Below, piece after piece: positions 1 to 7,314 of a stretch of DNA of 9,691 bases. This DNA comes from Candidatus Competibacteraceae bacterium (GTDB taxonomy: Bacteria; Pseudomonadota; Gammaproteobacteria; Competibacterales; Competibacteraceae). Location of the stretch: NCBI GenBank assembly GCA_020445005.1, contig JAGRHM010000478.1, positions 1 through 9,691 of the forward strand, written 5' to 3'. How positions within the stretch are numbered: position 1 is the stretch's first letter; the number at the start of each line of letters is the position of its first letter. The notes under the pieces are model-generated. The model was not told the DNA's origin, did not search any database, and saw only the letters and a list, made by a program, of their open reading frames with translations. A program made the translations under genes and the position numbers.

Positions 1-2
1 AT

Positions 3-332
3 AATGATTATTTGACCGAAACCGTTTACGCGCAAAAAGATAATACCCCGCCGGCGAAGTTGGTGGCGACTCAGCACACGGAAAAGGAGCTGGATGTGAT
101 TGCCTATAGTCTGGCGACTTTTGCGGCGGATGGGCAGTTGCTGAGCCTGGAGCATTTTTACCCACTGTCCGCCGATGGATTAGAGGCGATTGCCAATCTT
201 ATTCAACAACGAGGCGAGAGCCAGGGTATTTTGCCGGTCATCAAGCAACCCGGTTGGCTAACGTATTCGCCAACGGAGCGTTGCCTGTGTGCGCTGGATG
301 AAAATGACCAAGTGCTCACAGCGCCAACATAA
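3..332 (+). CDS. 3' end of an unrecognised gene (partial)
   Basis: Not recognised. The frame is open to the left edge of the window, so this is most likely the C-terminal part of a longer gene. A TTG at 12 could serve as a start, but no ribosome binding site is visible in the few bases before it, and the only nearby ATG (position 4) is out of frame and stops at once. About 109 residues are readable, ending in TAA at 330-332. The sequence looks like a soluble mixed alpha/beta domain, with no membrane segment and no signal peptide. A Cys-Leu-Cys pair lies near the C-terminus, within TERCLCALDEND. The next gene begins 6 nt downstream, so the two are probably co-transcribed. That adjacency is the only hint about function and it is weak. 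Confidence 0.6.
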   Translation, partial: NDYLTETVYAQKDNTPPAKLVATQHTEKELDVIAYSLATFAADGQLLSLEHFYPLSADGLEAIANLIQQRGESQGILPVIKQPGWLTYSPTERCLCALDENDQVLTAPT

Positions 333-338
333 TCGCTA

Positions 339-2984
339 ATGAAAGCGATGTTCAACCCTGGCTCTATCGCCGTCATCGGTCGGGATCGCCAGGACGATGC
401 CCCGGCGGCCTTGCTGGTGCGCAATTTGATCGACGCCGGATTCAAAGGGCCGGTGCTGCCGGTCAACCCGCATCGCCATGCCGTATCCGGCGTACTCGCC
501 TACCGGAATGTGGCTTGTCTTCCTGAAAAGCCGGAGCTGGCGATTCTGACGACGCCGCTGGCGGAAGGTGTTGAGCTGATTGATGAACTGGGCGCTAAAG
601 GTGTCCAGGCCGTGCTGCTTCTGACCGACGAATCGGCATTGGTCGGTCGGGAGTACGCTGCCTTGCAGGGGCGCATCCTGACGGCTGCGCACCGTTGGCG
701 GCTACGCATTCTAGGACCGGATCGGCTGGGTATGGCCATCCCGGTTCACCGCATCAATGCCTCGCTCAGCCGAACGCCGTTGCTTCGCGGCTCGATCAGC
801 GTCGTTACTCAGTCATCGACGATGATGCACGCCATTATTCACTGGGGTCATCTGCGCAACATTGGCTTTTCGCATCTGATTTCACTAGGTGACCAATGGG
901 ATGTGGATTGCAGCCATCTGCTGGATTATTTGGCCCGCGAGGCGCAGACCCGGGCCATTTTGCTTTACCTGGAGAATGTTCGTAATCCACGCCTGTTTCT
1001 CTCTGCGGCTCGCGCGGCGGCTCGCGTGAAACCGGTCATTGCCCTCAAGCCGCGCACCGCCAATGGGCATGGCGCCGATGAAGCGATCTTTGACGCCGCG
1101 ATTGGCCGGGTTGGCATGTTGCGCGTTGATACCCTGGAGCACTGGTTTAATGCGGTGAAGGCCCTGGCCTTGAGTCCATCGCCGCAAAGAAACCGTCTAT
1201 TCATTCTCGGCAACAGCCACAGCATTGGACTGGTCGCGGGGGATATGCTGCGCCGGGAGAGCGGCGAGCTGGCCACGATCAGTCCCGAAACCCGCGCTGC
1301 TCTAGCCGATATCGCGCCGCCGGGTTATGTCAGCGACAACCCGGTGGACCTGGGCGACCGCGCCGGGTTCCGGGAGTATGACCGGGCGCTGGAGTTGCTG
1401 CTGCAAGAACCCGGCGCCAGCGGCATCCTGATCGTCCATGTACCGATGTTTCCGGATCTGGACCGGGAAAGCGCACGAGCGATCGTGGCGCGCGCCGCCC
1501 GGAGTCGCCGCCCGATCATGGTCAGTTGGGTCGGCGCTACGCCGGGTTCGCCCGCCTGGCAGACCTTCCAGGAAGCCGGTATTGCCACTTACCGCACTCC
1601 GGAAGAAGCCGTTTGGTCCTGTCTGCGCCTGGCGGAATACGCACGAAATCAAGCCTTGTTGATGGAAACGCCTTCTTCCATTCCTGAGGCGTTCACGCCG
1701 GACACGATGACGGCGCGCCAAATCATCGCCAACGCGCTGGCCGCTGGCCAGGATCCCCTGAATATTCAGTCAACCCGTGCGCTGCTGACGGCTTACCGGA
1801 TTCCGCTGGCCGACACCCGCTTTGCCGCGACGCCGGAGGAAGCGGCGCAATGGGCCGTTGATCTCGGCGGGCCGGTGGTCTTGAAAATCTTTTCTCCCCG
1901 GATCGCCAACCGCGCGGACGTCGGAGGAGTCGCTTTGGCGCTGGAAGGTCCGCAGGACGTACTCGCGGCGGCGCAGGCGATGCTCCGGCGCGTGCAAACC
2001 CTCGCGCCGGACGCCGTAGTCGAGGGGTTCGCTGTACAGCCTATGCTCTCCCGCGGAGACGCCTACGAAATCGCGATCGGCGTGCGGACCGGACGCGAAT
2101 TCAAGGCGGGGCCGGTGCTGTTTTTTGGTCATGGTGGGATGGAAACGCAGGTGATCAACGATCTCGCCTATGCCTTGCCGCCGCTGAACATGCATCTGGC
2201 TCGGGAATTAATGTCCCGCACCCGGATTTACGCGAAACTGCGCGCGAATCCCGGACGCGCCGTCGATCTGGATGCGCTGGCCATGACTTTGCTCAAGGTT
2301 TCGCAAATGGTGATTGACTTGGGCGAACTGGTCGAATTGGATATTAACCCCTTATGGGTCAGTCGAAACGGCGTACTGGCCTTGAGCGCGCGGGTTCGTA
2401 TTGCGCCGTCATCCGGTCCGGCGACCGAACGCCTGGCGATTCGCCCCTATCCCAAGGAGTTGGAGCAACCGGTTGAACTGCCCGATGGGCGCTCGCTACT
2501 GCTGCGACCCATTCTTCCCGAGGATGAACCGGCGCTTCAGGCTATGGTCGGGCGTATGCCCCCGGAAGATGTCCGTTGGCGATTTTTCCAATCGTTCAAG
2601 GAATTGCCCCGCGATATGGCGGCCCGGCTGACCCAGTTGGACTATGACCGGGAGATGACCCTGATTCTGACCGAGCCGGAAGTGGCCGGTAAAGCGACGA
2701 TGTGGGGACTGGTTAGCCTGAGCGCCAGCCCCGATCGGGAACAGGCCGAATACGCAATTGCTCTGGATCGGGGGATGGCGGGTTGCGGACTGGGGGCGCT
2801 CCTGATGCGCTGCATCATTGCCTACGCTCGGCAACGGGGCATCCGCGAGATCGTGGGCGAGGTTCTCGATGACAATGAGCCGATGCTCCGGCTCTGCCAG
2901 GCGCTCGGGTTTACGCAAGAAGCCCATTGGGATGATGATCCACATCTCATTCGCGTTTGTTTGCCGCTTTCTGATGTCGTGTAG
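339..2984 (+). CDS. patZ: PatZ/Pat-type protein lysine acetyltransferase (acyl-CoA synthetase-like + GNAT)
   Basis: 881 residues, almost the length of E. coli PatZ (YfiQ, about 886). From recall it is collinear with PatZ throughout. Order: CoA-binding Rossmann-like domain at about 5-100 (PGSIAVIG near the start, then GPVLPVNP), succinyl-CoA-ligase-like domains at about 140-450, an ATP-grasp domain at about 475-700 (GGPVVLK at 510-516, ADVGGV at 526-531, PPLNMHLAR later), and a C-terminal GNAT domain from about 715 (RPILPEDEP, LDYDREM, acetyl-CoA loop AGCGLG near 812-817). Glu804 in QAEYAI sits where the catalytic Glu of Salmonella Pat is expected. Family role: acetyl-CoA-dependent acetylation of lysines, classically inactivating acetyl-CoA synthetase, in the cytoplasm. 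The ligase half is thought to be regulatory rather than catalytic. Here the loop that carries the phospho-His in true ADP-forming synthetases is about 7 residues shorter than in PatZ and reads N242-G-H244. The ATG start lies 6 nt after the preceding stop, with no clear Shine-Dalgarno, so translational coupling is likely. Confidence 0.93.
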   Translation: MKAMFNPGSIAVIGRDRQDDAPAALLVRNLIDAGFKGPVLPVNPHRHAVSGVLAYRNVACLPEKPELAILTTPLAEGVELIDELGAKGVQAVLLLTDESALVGREYAALQGRILTAAHRWRLRILGPDRLGMAIPVHRINASLSRTPLLRGSISVVTQSSTMMHAIIHWGHLRNIGFSHLISLGDQWDVDCSHLLDYLAREAQTRAILLYLENVRNPRLFLSAARAAARVKPVIALKPRTANGHGADEAIFDAAIGRVGMLRVDTLEHWFNAVKALALSPSPQRNRLFILGNSHSIGLVAGDMLRRESGELATISPETRAALADIAPPGYVSDNPVDLGDRAGFREYDRALELLLQEPGASGILIVHVPMFPDLDRESARAIVARAARSRRPIMVSWVGATPGSPAWQTFQEAGIATYRTPEEAVWSCLRLAEYARNQALLMETPSSIPEAFTPDTMTARQIIANALAAGQDPLNIQSTRALLTAYRIPLADTRFAATPEEAAQWAVDLGGPVVLKIFSPRIANRADVGGVALALEGPQDVLAAAQAMLRRVQTLAPDAVVEGFAVQPMLSRGDAYEIAIGVRTGREFKAGPVLFFGHGGMETQVINDLAYALPPLNMHLARELMSRTRIYAKLRANPGRAVDLDALAMTLLKVSQMVIDLGELVELDINPLWVSRNGVLALSARVRIAPSSGPATERLAIRPYPKELEQPVELPDGRSLLLRPILPEDEPALQAMVGRMPPEDVRWRFFQSFKELPRDMAARLTQLDYDREMTLILTEPEVAGKATMWGLVSLSASPDREQAEYAIALDRGMAGCGLGALLMRCIIAYARQRGIREIVGEVLDDNEPMLRLCQALGFTQEAHWDDDPHLIRVCLPLSDVV

Positions 2985-3002
2985 CCTTGCTCGTTGGTAG
3001 CC

Positions 3003-3028
3003 TTCCATTCTGGAATTCTTCTCTTTTT
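3003..3028 (+). terminator. Weak candidate terminator after patZ
   Basis: A short inverted repeat, TTCCA/TGGAA with a 3-nt loop (3003-3015), is followed by a pyrimidine run ending in TTTTT (3024-3028). The stem has only five pairs, mostly A-T, so it is a poor intrinsic terminator. Its placement 18 nt after the patZ stop and before a gene with its own leader is what makes it worth listing. Confidence 0.25.
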
Positions 3029-3189
3029 CCCACCCCCCTCGCCAGGAAGCGAGGAGGACTGGCTGCACGGTCCCCAGCCCGCTTCATACGACTGAAATCG
3101 TCTTGACATCCTGCGAACACAGCCGCGCCACAAAATGTGTTAAGCGCGAGCGCGCCAGCACAATCAACTCGACTCTATGGGGCTAAGCA

Positions 3190-4482
3190 ATGAGCAAAAA
3201 TAAGACACTGATTATGGCGCTAACCATGCTGACTGGCGCCGGAATTGGCGTCGTACACGCCGAAAGCGGCGCGACCACCAAAAGCACCAGACCGCCGTCC
3301 TGGGAATCCTACCTATTGCAATGGGACAGCGCGCAACTCGGTCCGCGACCGTTCTATTTGGTCGAGGGCATGGACGAGGGGGCGCTGAAGGATCGCCTGA
3401 TGGAATGCAAGGATGGACCTTTTTACCGCACCGACTTTTCTATCGGCCACCGTGGCGCGGCCATGCAGTTTCCGGAGCACTCAGACAAGGCCTATATGGC
3501 GGGAATCCGCATGGGAGCCGGCATCGTGGAGTGTGATGTGACCTTCACCAAGGATGGCCAGTTGGTGTGCCGCCACAGCGAGTGCGATCTGGCGACTACT
3601 ACGAACATCGTTGCCACGGACCTCAACGCCAAGTGTACAGTGCCCTGGACCGGTCCGGTGAACGATGCCCACCCCGCTCCGCAGTGCTGCACCAGCGATC
3701 TGACCCTGGAGGAGTTTAAGAGTCTGAAGGCCAAGATGGACGCTAGTAACCCCGCCGCCGACACGCCGGAGGGCTTTCTCGGCGGCACCGCTAACTGGCG
3801 CACTGACCTCTACGTCGGTCGCGCCAATGTGGTCACCTTCAGGGAGAGCATCGAACTCAACGAGATCAACGGGGTCAAGCACACCCCTGAACTAAAGGGC
3901 GCCACTCACCAAGACCGCATCGACGCTATTTTCGGCGGTCAGGAAAAATACGCCCAAAGGTTTATCGACGAGCTCAAGGCTGCCGGCGTTGACCCTAAAC
4001 ATGCGTGGGTCCAGTCCTTCAACCTGGACGACATCCTGTACTGGATCAAGAACGAACCCGAATTTGGCCAGCAGGCGGTCTACCTGGACAGCATCGACCC
4101 TACCGCCAACCCGCCTATCCCGCGCCTGACCGTCGACGAGCTGGGACGGCTGAAACAACAAGGTGTGCAGGTATTCGCTCCGCCGATGTGGGCGCTGCTG
4201 GACGTCAATGACACCGGTGAGGTGATTCCATCCCAGTACGCCCTGGACATCAAGCGCGCCGGACTGAAGATCATCACCTGGACCTTCGAGCGTTCTGATC
4301 TGCGCAATGGCGCGGCCAAGGCGGGCTGGTACTACCTGTTCGACTCCGAAGGCAAAGCCATCCGTAAGGATAGCGACATGTACAAAGCGCTGGACGTATT
4401 GGCTCGCAAGGTCAAAATTGAGGGCATCTTCTCCGACTGGCCAGCTACGGTGACCTATTACGCCAACTGCATGGGCCTTTAA
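3190..4482 (+). CDS. Secreted glycerophosphodiester phosphodiesterase family protein (GDPD)
   Basis: 430 residues. A signal peptide is visible: MSKNK, a hydrophobic stretch, then a V-H-A cleavage motif at 22-24, so the mature protein should be periplasmic or secreted. GDPD-family catalytic features are present: GHRG at 86-89 (His87, Arg88), PEHS following, the metal pair Glu114 and Asp116 in VECDVTFTKDG, His129 in CRHSECD, Glu234/Lys236 in TPELKG, and a C-terminal barrel strand with TWTFE and IFSDWP (Asp416). The family hydrolyses glycerophosphodiesters to glycerol-3-phosphate and an alcohol, usually with a divalent metal, for phosphate and carbon scavenging. Two things are unusual. About 100 residues separate His129 from Glu234, and there are eight cysteines (73, 115, 127, 132, 149, 166, 167, 427), an even number consistent with disulphides in an oxidising compartment. 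The ATG was chosen because it gives a complete signal peptide; the upstream GGGG is only a weak ribosome site. It has 205 nt of leader and stands alone between flanking genes. The substrate is not determinable here. Confidence 0.88.
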   Translation: MSKNKTLIMALTMLTGAGIGVVHAESGATTKSTRPPSWESYLLQWDSAQLGPRPFYLVEGMDEGALKDRLMECKDGPFYRTDFSIGHRGAAMQFPEHSDKAYMAGIRMGAGIVECDVTFTKDGQLVCRHSECDLATTTNIVATDLNAKCTVPWTGPVNDAHPAPQCCTSDLTLEEFKSLKAKMDASNPAADTPEGFLGGTANWRTDLYVGRANVVTFRESIELNEINGVKHTPELKGATHQDRIDAIFGGQEKYAQRFIDELKAAGVDPKHAWVQSFNLDDILYWIKNEPEFGQQAVYLDSIDPTANPPIPRLTVDELGRLKQQGVQVFAPPMWALLDVNDTGEVIPSQYALDIKRAGLKIITWTFERSDLRNGAAKAGWYYLFDSEGKAIRKDSDMYKALDVLARKVKIEGIFSDWPATVTYYANCMGL

Positions 4483-4616
4483 CGCGCCTTGGTCGGGGTA
4501 GTATCACGCTGCTCCGGCTACTGTGCATCAACGCGGCTGACGCAGACGGTCAACTGCCAGCCGCCTAATCCATCATCCTGGTTATCGCCCTCTTGCGCCA
4601 CTGTAATGCGTGGCCA

Positions 4617-4733
4617 CGCCGCGCCGACCTCGAACCCGACGACATTGCGGCTTTCGCGGTTGAATTCCACGCCGATCAGATGAATAGGCTGTCCCAAAGC
4701 CCGGTATTTCTCGATCCATCCTATAATGATGAA
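4617..4733 (-). pseudogene. Remnant of a PDDEXK_9-type AAA-ATPase/nuclease C-terminus
   Basis: On the - strand the sequence reads GWIEKYRALGQPIHLIG and then VEFNRESRNVVGFEV. This closely matches, from memory, the C-terminal end of the AAA-ATPase-like proteins with a PD-(D/E)XK nuclease domain (PDDEXK_9, formerly DUF1703), which commonly end in a Y-x-E-K-Y / P-I-x-L-I-G-V-E-F / R-N-I-V-G-F-E-x-E pattern. Those proteins are several hundred residues long. Here only about 35 residues match. The frame is open from 4886 down to a TAG at 4518-4520, but residues on either side of the match do not look like the family, and the putative N-terminus would overlap the start of the + strand gene at 4855. 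I read it as a relic of a lost gene. The alternative is a small real - strand gene of up to 122 residues. Confidence 0.5.
4722..4727 (+). promoter_or_regulatory. Possible -10 element upstream of the TelA operon
   Basis: A perfect TATAAT sits 128 nt before the first ATG of the operon, in the only sizeable gap upstream of it. No good -35 is found 16-18 nt upstream (the bases there are GC-rich) and there is no TG extension, so this could be chance. A second weak possibility is TTGACG at 4761-4766 with GTCAAT 18 nt later. Confidence 0.25.
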
Positions 4734-4843
4734 CGGATAGGGTGAAGCGTCTGAAACGGGTTGACGCTGGACTCTGCTTACGATGTCAATGAAGAGTCCG
4801 ATTCCTGTCCCGAACTCATTGACCTGAAGACCACCAAGAATTG

Positions 4844-4854
4844 GGAGGCGATAG
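4844..4854 (+). promoter_or_regulatory. Ribosome binding site, copy 1 of a shared 11-nt word
   Basis: GGAGGCGATAG directly precedes the ATG at 4855. The purine core GGGAGG (4843-4848) is 6 nt from the start, good Shine-Dalgarno spacing. The same 11 nt recur at 7300-7310 before the other solute-binding gene of the operon. Confidence 0.75.
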
Positions 4855-5997
4855 ATGCGACGCTGGCTTGGACCCCTGCTTGGCATTCTGCTGCTAGGCG
4901 GTATTGGGGTGGGAATCTACTTTTCAGCCCAGGAACAAAACCAGGTGACTCAACAGCAACTGCTCGAACGCCGGCAGGTCCTGGCGCGCGGCGTCATCGG
5001 TTCGGAAAAAGAAGATTTTTTTCGTGACGCCAAAGTGATCGAAGCACTGCGCCAGCGCGGGCTGACCGTCACCGTGGAAAAAGCCGGCTCTCGACAAATC
5101 GCCAACCTGCCCACCCTGGAGCAATATGATTTCGCTTTCCCTGCTGGCTTGCCAGGGGCGGAGAAGATTCGCCGCGAGCGACGGGCGCGCTCCGCTTATA
5201 CCCCGTTCTTCACACCGATGGTCGTTGCCTCTTGGCGGCCCATTGCGGAAATTCTTGAGCGCAACGGCCTGGCTCGGCAGGCGGATCGTTACTATTTCCT
5301 CAATATGAAGAAGCTGGTTGACCTGATGAACGCCGGTAAGCGTTGGAATGATCTGGATCATAACGAAGCCTATGCCGTTGGCAAGAGCATTCTGATTTCC
5401 TCTACCGATGTCCGTAAGTCCAATTCGGCGGCCATGTATCTGGCGCTGTTCAGCTTTATCGTCAACGGCGATGCAGTGGTGCAGAGCGAGGAGCAAATTT
5501 GCCGCATTTATCCAGCCTTTCGCGATATTTTCCTGCGCCAGGGTTTCACCGAATATTCCTCGGAAGCCCCGTTCGAGGACTATCAGGTGATGGGCATGGG
5601 CAAATCGCCCTTGGTGATCATCTATGAATCACAATTCCTGCAATTAGCGGCGCAGGGGCGACTGCGGTCCGAGATGGTGCTGCTGTATCCGGAGCCAACG
5701 ATTTACACCAAGCATGTTCTGATTGCCTTCACCGAAGCCGGCCAGCGGTTGGGCGAGGCGCTGGAGACTGATCCGGCATTGCGCCGCCTGGCGGTGGAAT
5801 ATGGATTCCGCAACCCGGACATCGTCTATTTCCGCGAATTCGCCAGCCAGCATCAAGTGCCGATCGCCGATACCCTGGTCAATGTCGTTGAACCGCCCAC
5901 TTACGAAATCATTGAGATGATGATCGCCTCGATTGAGGCGTCGCTAGATCGCAACTTGTCTGATCCCCTCGCGCACTGCGGTCAGCGCAACCTCTGA
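4855..5997 (+). CDS. Membrane-anchored solute-binding-like protein, first gene of the TelA operon
   Basis: 380 residues. The N-terminus MRRW plus a hydrophobic stretch at about 5-24 is either an uncleaved membrane anchor or a signal peptide; there is no lipobox cysteine. The rest reads as a type 2 periplasmic-binding-protein fold. VIGSEKEDFF (47-56) forms the first strand and helix. YDFAFPAGLPGAEKI follows where these proteins first cross the cleft, then a Ser/Thr-rich strand with SSTDVRKSNS at 182-191 and IIYESQF at 255-261. The last two parallel DPASSNTG and NYES in the lipoprotein two genes downstream, so the two proteins look like distant paralogues. Family role: binding a small solute outside the cytoplasmic membrane. 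No ABC permease or ATPase is encoded nearby, so a sensing or scaffold role is more likely than import (inference). A strong Shine-Dalgarno fixes the start. It is followed after 67 nt by the TelA gene. The ligand is unknown. Confidence 0.78.
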   Translation: MRRWLGPLLGILLLGGIGVGIYFSAQEQNQVTQQQLLERRQVLARGVIGSEKEDFFRDAKVIEALRQRGLTVTVEKAGSRQIANLPTLEQYDFAFPAGLPGAEKIRRERRARSAYTPFFTPMVVASWRPIAEILERNGLARQADRYYFLNMKKLVDLMNAGKRWNDLDHNEAYAVGKSILISSTDVRKSNSAAMYLALFSFIVNGDAVVQSEEQICRIYPAFRDIFLRQGFTEYSSEAPFEDYQVMGMGKSPLVIIYESQFLQLAAQGRLRSEMVLLYPEPTIYTKHVLIAFTEAGQRLGEALETDPALRRLAVEYGFRNPDIVYFREFASQHQVPIADTLVNVVEPPTYEIIEMMIASIEASLDRNLSDPLAHCGQRNL

Positions 5998-6055
5998 ATT
6001 CTTGCCTTGCCGATCCGGCCCAGCGCTTCCGCCTAACCCTGATGCAATTTTGTTC

Positions 6056-6059
6056 GGAG
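6056..6059 (+). promoter_or_regulatory. Ribosome binding site that decides the TelA start
   Basis: GGAG lies 5 nt before the ATG at 6065. The frame is open further upstream to a TTG at 6002, only 4 nt after the previous stop, but that start has no Shine-Dalgarno and would add 21 Pro/Gly-rich residues unlike the family. The ATG at 6065 is preferred. Confidence 0.7.
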
Positions 6060-6064
6060 CACCC

Positions 6065-7270
6065 ATGCCCACCCTTGAACTGACGCCGCCCGAAATCCTT
6101 ACCCCTCCAGCCCCGGTAACGCCAGTTGCGCCGGAACAGGCGCATGGCATGGTGAAGCTGGAGCCGGAAACCATCGCTAGCTTGAATCACCGGGTGCAGG
6201 AATTCGTGTCTGCGGTTTTGACGCTGCATCCCCACAGTGACGAATTCAAAACCAAGGTCGCTCATGTTCACAACTTGGGCGTTGCGGAAATTCGCGCTGC
6301 CGCCAGCGTCTCCAACCGGATGCTGCAACGCCCGACCCAGGAACTCAACAGCGGCCTGTTCGACGACGGCGCGCCAATCTCGCGCACCCTCACCGATCTG
6401 CGCAAGACGGTCGAGGACCTCGATCCCGGCCGCCAGGGCGATCTGTTTGCCCCCAAAAAGCTGTTTGGCATCATTCCATTCGGTAACCGGTTGCGCGATT
6501 ATTTCCTGCAATACCAGTCTGCGCAAAACCACATCAACGCTATTCTGCAGGCGCTGTACAGCGGTCAGGATGAGCTGCGCAAAGACAACGCCGCTATTGA
6601 GCAGGAGAAAGCCAATCTGTGGGCCATGATGCAGAAGCTGGAGCAGTATGTGTATGTCGGCAAACAACTGGACAACGAGCTGGAGCATCGCCTCTACGAA
6701 ATCGAGGCGCAGGATGCCGAGAAAGCGCGGATTGTCAAAGAAGAGGTCCTTTTCTACCTGCGGCAGAAAGTGCAGGATTTGCTGACCCAACTGGCGGTCA
6801 GCGTGCAAGGCTACCTGGCGCTGGACATGATCCGCAAGAACAATCTGGAATTGATCAAGGGCGTAGACCGGGCGACCACCACGACGATTTCCGCCCTGCG
6901 CACCGCCGTGATTGTTGCCCAGGCGCTGGCCAATCAGAAGCTGGTTCTGGATCAGATCAACGCGCTGAACGCTACCACCGGCAACCTGATCGAATCCACC
7001 GCGGCGATGCTCAAACAGCAATCGGCGCAAATTCAGCAGCAGGCGGCTGGCGCTACGGTCAATTTCAACCAGCTTAAAGCTGCCTTCGCCAATATCTATC
7101 AGGCGATGGACAACATATCCGACTACAAGCTCAGGGTGCTGGACAATATGCGTCAGACCGTTGACGCGCTGTCCAGCGAGGTGGAGAAGGCCAAGGTGTA
7201 TGTGGCGCGAGCGCGGGAAGCAGAAGCGATCATTGCGTCTCCGTCGCCCGCAACGGATCTGATGTTGTGA
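6065..7270 (+). CDS. telA: TelA-family toxic anion resistance protein
   Basis: 401 residues from the chosen ATG, the usual size for the family. A Pro-rich N-terminal tail (about 8-24) leads into an almost wholly helical protein. TelA/YaaN-family signatures are clear: LFGIIPFGNRLRDYF at 133-147, then SAQNHINAIL and an L-x-K-D-N motif (171-175), EKANLWAMMQKLEQYV at 181-196, and the conserved C-terminal segment TTTTISALRTAVIVAQAL at 271-288 followed by LNATT. No signal peptide or membrane segment is seen, so it is cytoplasmic. Known of the family: named for tellurite resistance of plasmid-borne telA/klaA; the Bacillus homologue yaaN sits beside xpaC. The biochemical activity is not established. 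Here it is the second gene of an operon with two solute-binding-like proteins and an XpaC-like protein, which suggests a cytoplasmic partner of an envelope complex (inference). The long open frame on the opposite strand is a shadow of this gene. Confidence 0.9.
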   Translation: MPTLELTPPEILTPPAPVTPVAPEQAHGMVKLEPETIASLNHRVQEFVSAVLTLHPHSDEFKTKVAHVHNLGVAEIRAAASVSNRMLQRPTQELNSGLFDDGAPISRTLTDLRKTVEDLDPGRQGDLFAPKKLFGIIPFGNRLRDYFLQYQSAQNHINAILQALYSGQDELRKDNAAIEQEKANLWAMMQKLEQYVYVGKQLDNELEHRLYEIEAQDAEKARIVKEEVLFYLRQKVQDLLTQLAVSVQGYLALDMIRKNNLELIKGVDRATTTTISALRTAVIVAQALANQKLVLDQINALNATTGNLIESTAAMLKQQSAQIQQQAAGATVNFNQLKAAFANIYQAMDNISDYKLRVLDNMRQTVDALSSEVEKAKVYVARAREAEAIIASPSPATDLML

Positions 7271-7299
7271 GGACATTGGCGTGGATGTGACCCAACGAA

Positions 7300-7310
7300 G
7301 GAGGCGATAG
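7300..7310 (+). promoter_or_regulatory. Ribosome binding site, copy 2 of the shared 11-nt word
   Basis: GGAGGCGATAG precedes the ATG at 7315. The core AAGGAGG (7298-7304) is close to a perfect anti-16S match, with 10 nt spacing to the start, slightly long. It is identical over 11 nt to the site at 4844-4854, while the sequences around both copies differ. Confidence 0.75.
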
Positions 7311-7314
7311 AGCG

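Larger units (their letters stand above)
4483..4854. other. 372-nt gap between the GDPD gene and the TelA operon
   Basis: No intact gene is convincing here. The + strand frames read as low-complexity Ser/Thr/Pro/Arg sequence typical of out-of-frame reading. On the - strand, one segment (about 4617-4733) reads as a recognisable protein C-terminus and is listed separately. A perfect TATAAT lies at 4722-4727 and a TTGACG at 4761-4766. The last 12 nt carry a strong ribosome binding site for the gene at 4855. I see no good hairpin terminator after the GDPD stop. Confidence 0.6.

Noticed and set aside
3037..3054. CCTCGC/GCGAGG hairpin in the patZ-GDPD gap as a terminator
   Set aside because: A six-pair stem is present but no T-run follows it on either strand; the T-run lies before it on the + strand.
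2496..3068. 190-codon - strand open frame starting in the gap after patZ
   Set aside because: Most of it is antisense to the conserved GNAT domain of patZ. The part in the gap shows no ribosome site and no recognisable protein.
3103..3136. Perfect TTGACA (3103-3108) upstream of the GDPD gene as a sigma-70 promoter
   Set aside because: The best -10 candidate, CAAAAT at 3131-3136, is 22 nt away, too far for a normal promoter, and at the right spacing the bases are GC-rich.
4761..5027. 88-codon + strand open frame beginning with TTG upstream of the first operon gene
   Set aside because: It overlaps the well-supported gene at 4855 in another frame, has no Shine-Dalgarno, and becomes Arg/Pro/Thr-rich shadow sequence inside that gene.
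6002..6064. TTG at 6002 as the TelA start
   Set aside because: There is no ribosome binding site, and the 21 extra residues look unlike the family. The ATG at 6065 has GGAG 5 nt upstream.
5909..7276. 455-codon open frame on the - strand opposite TelA
   Set aside because: TelA on the + strand matches its family along its whole length. The antisense frame is Gln/Arg/Leu-rich sequence of the kind produced by mirror reading of GC-rich coding DNA, and no family is recognisable.
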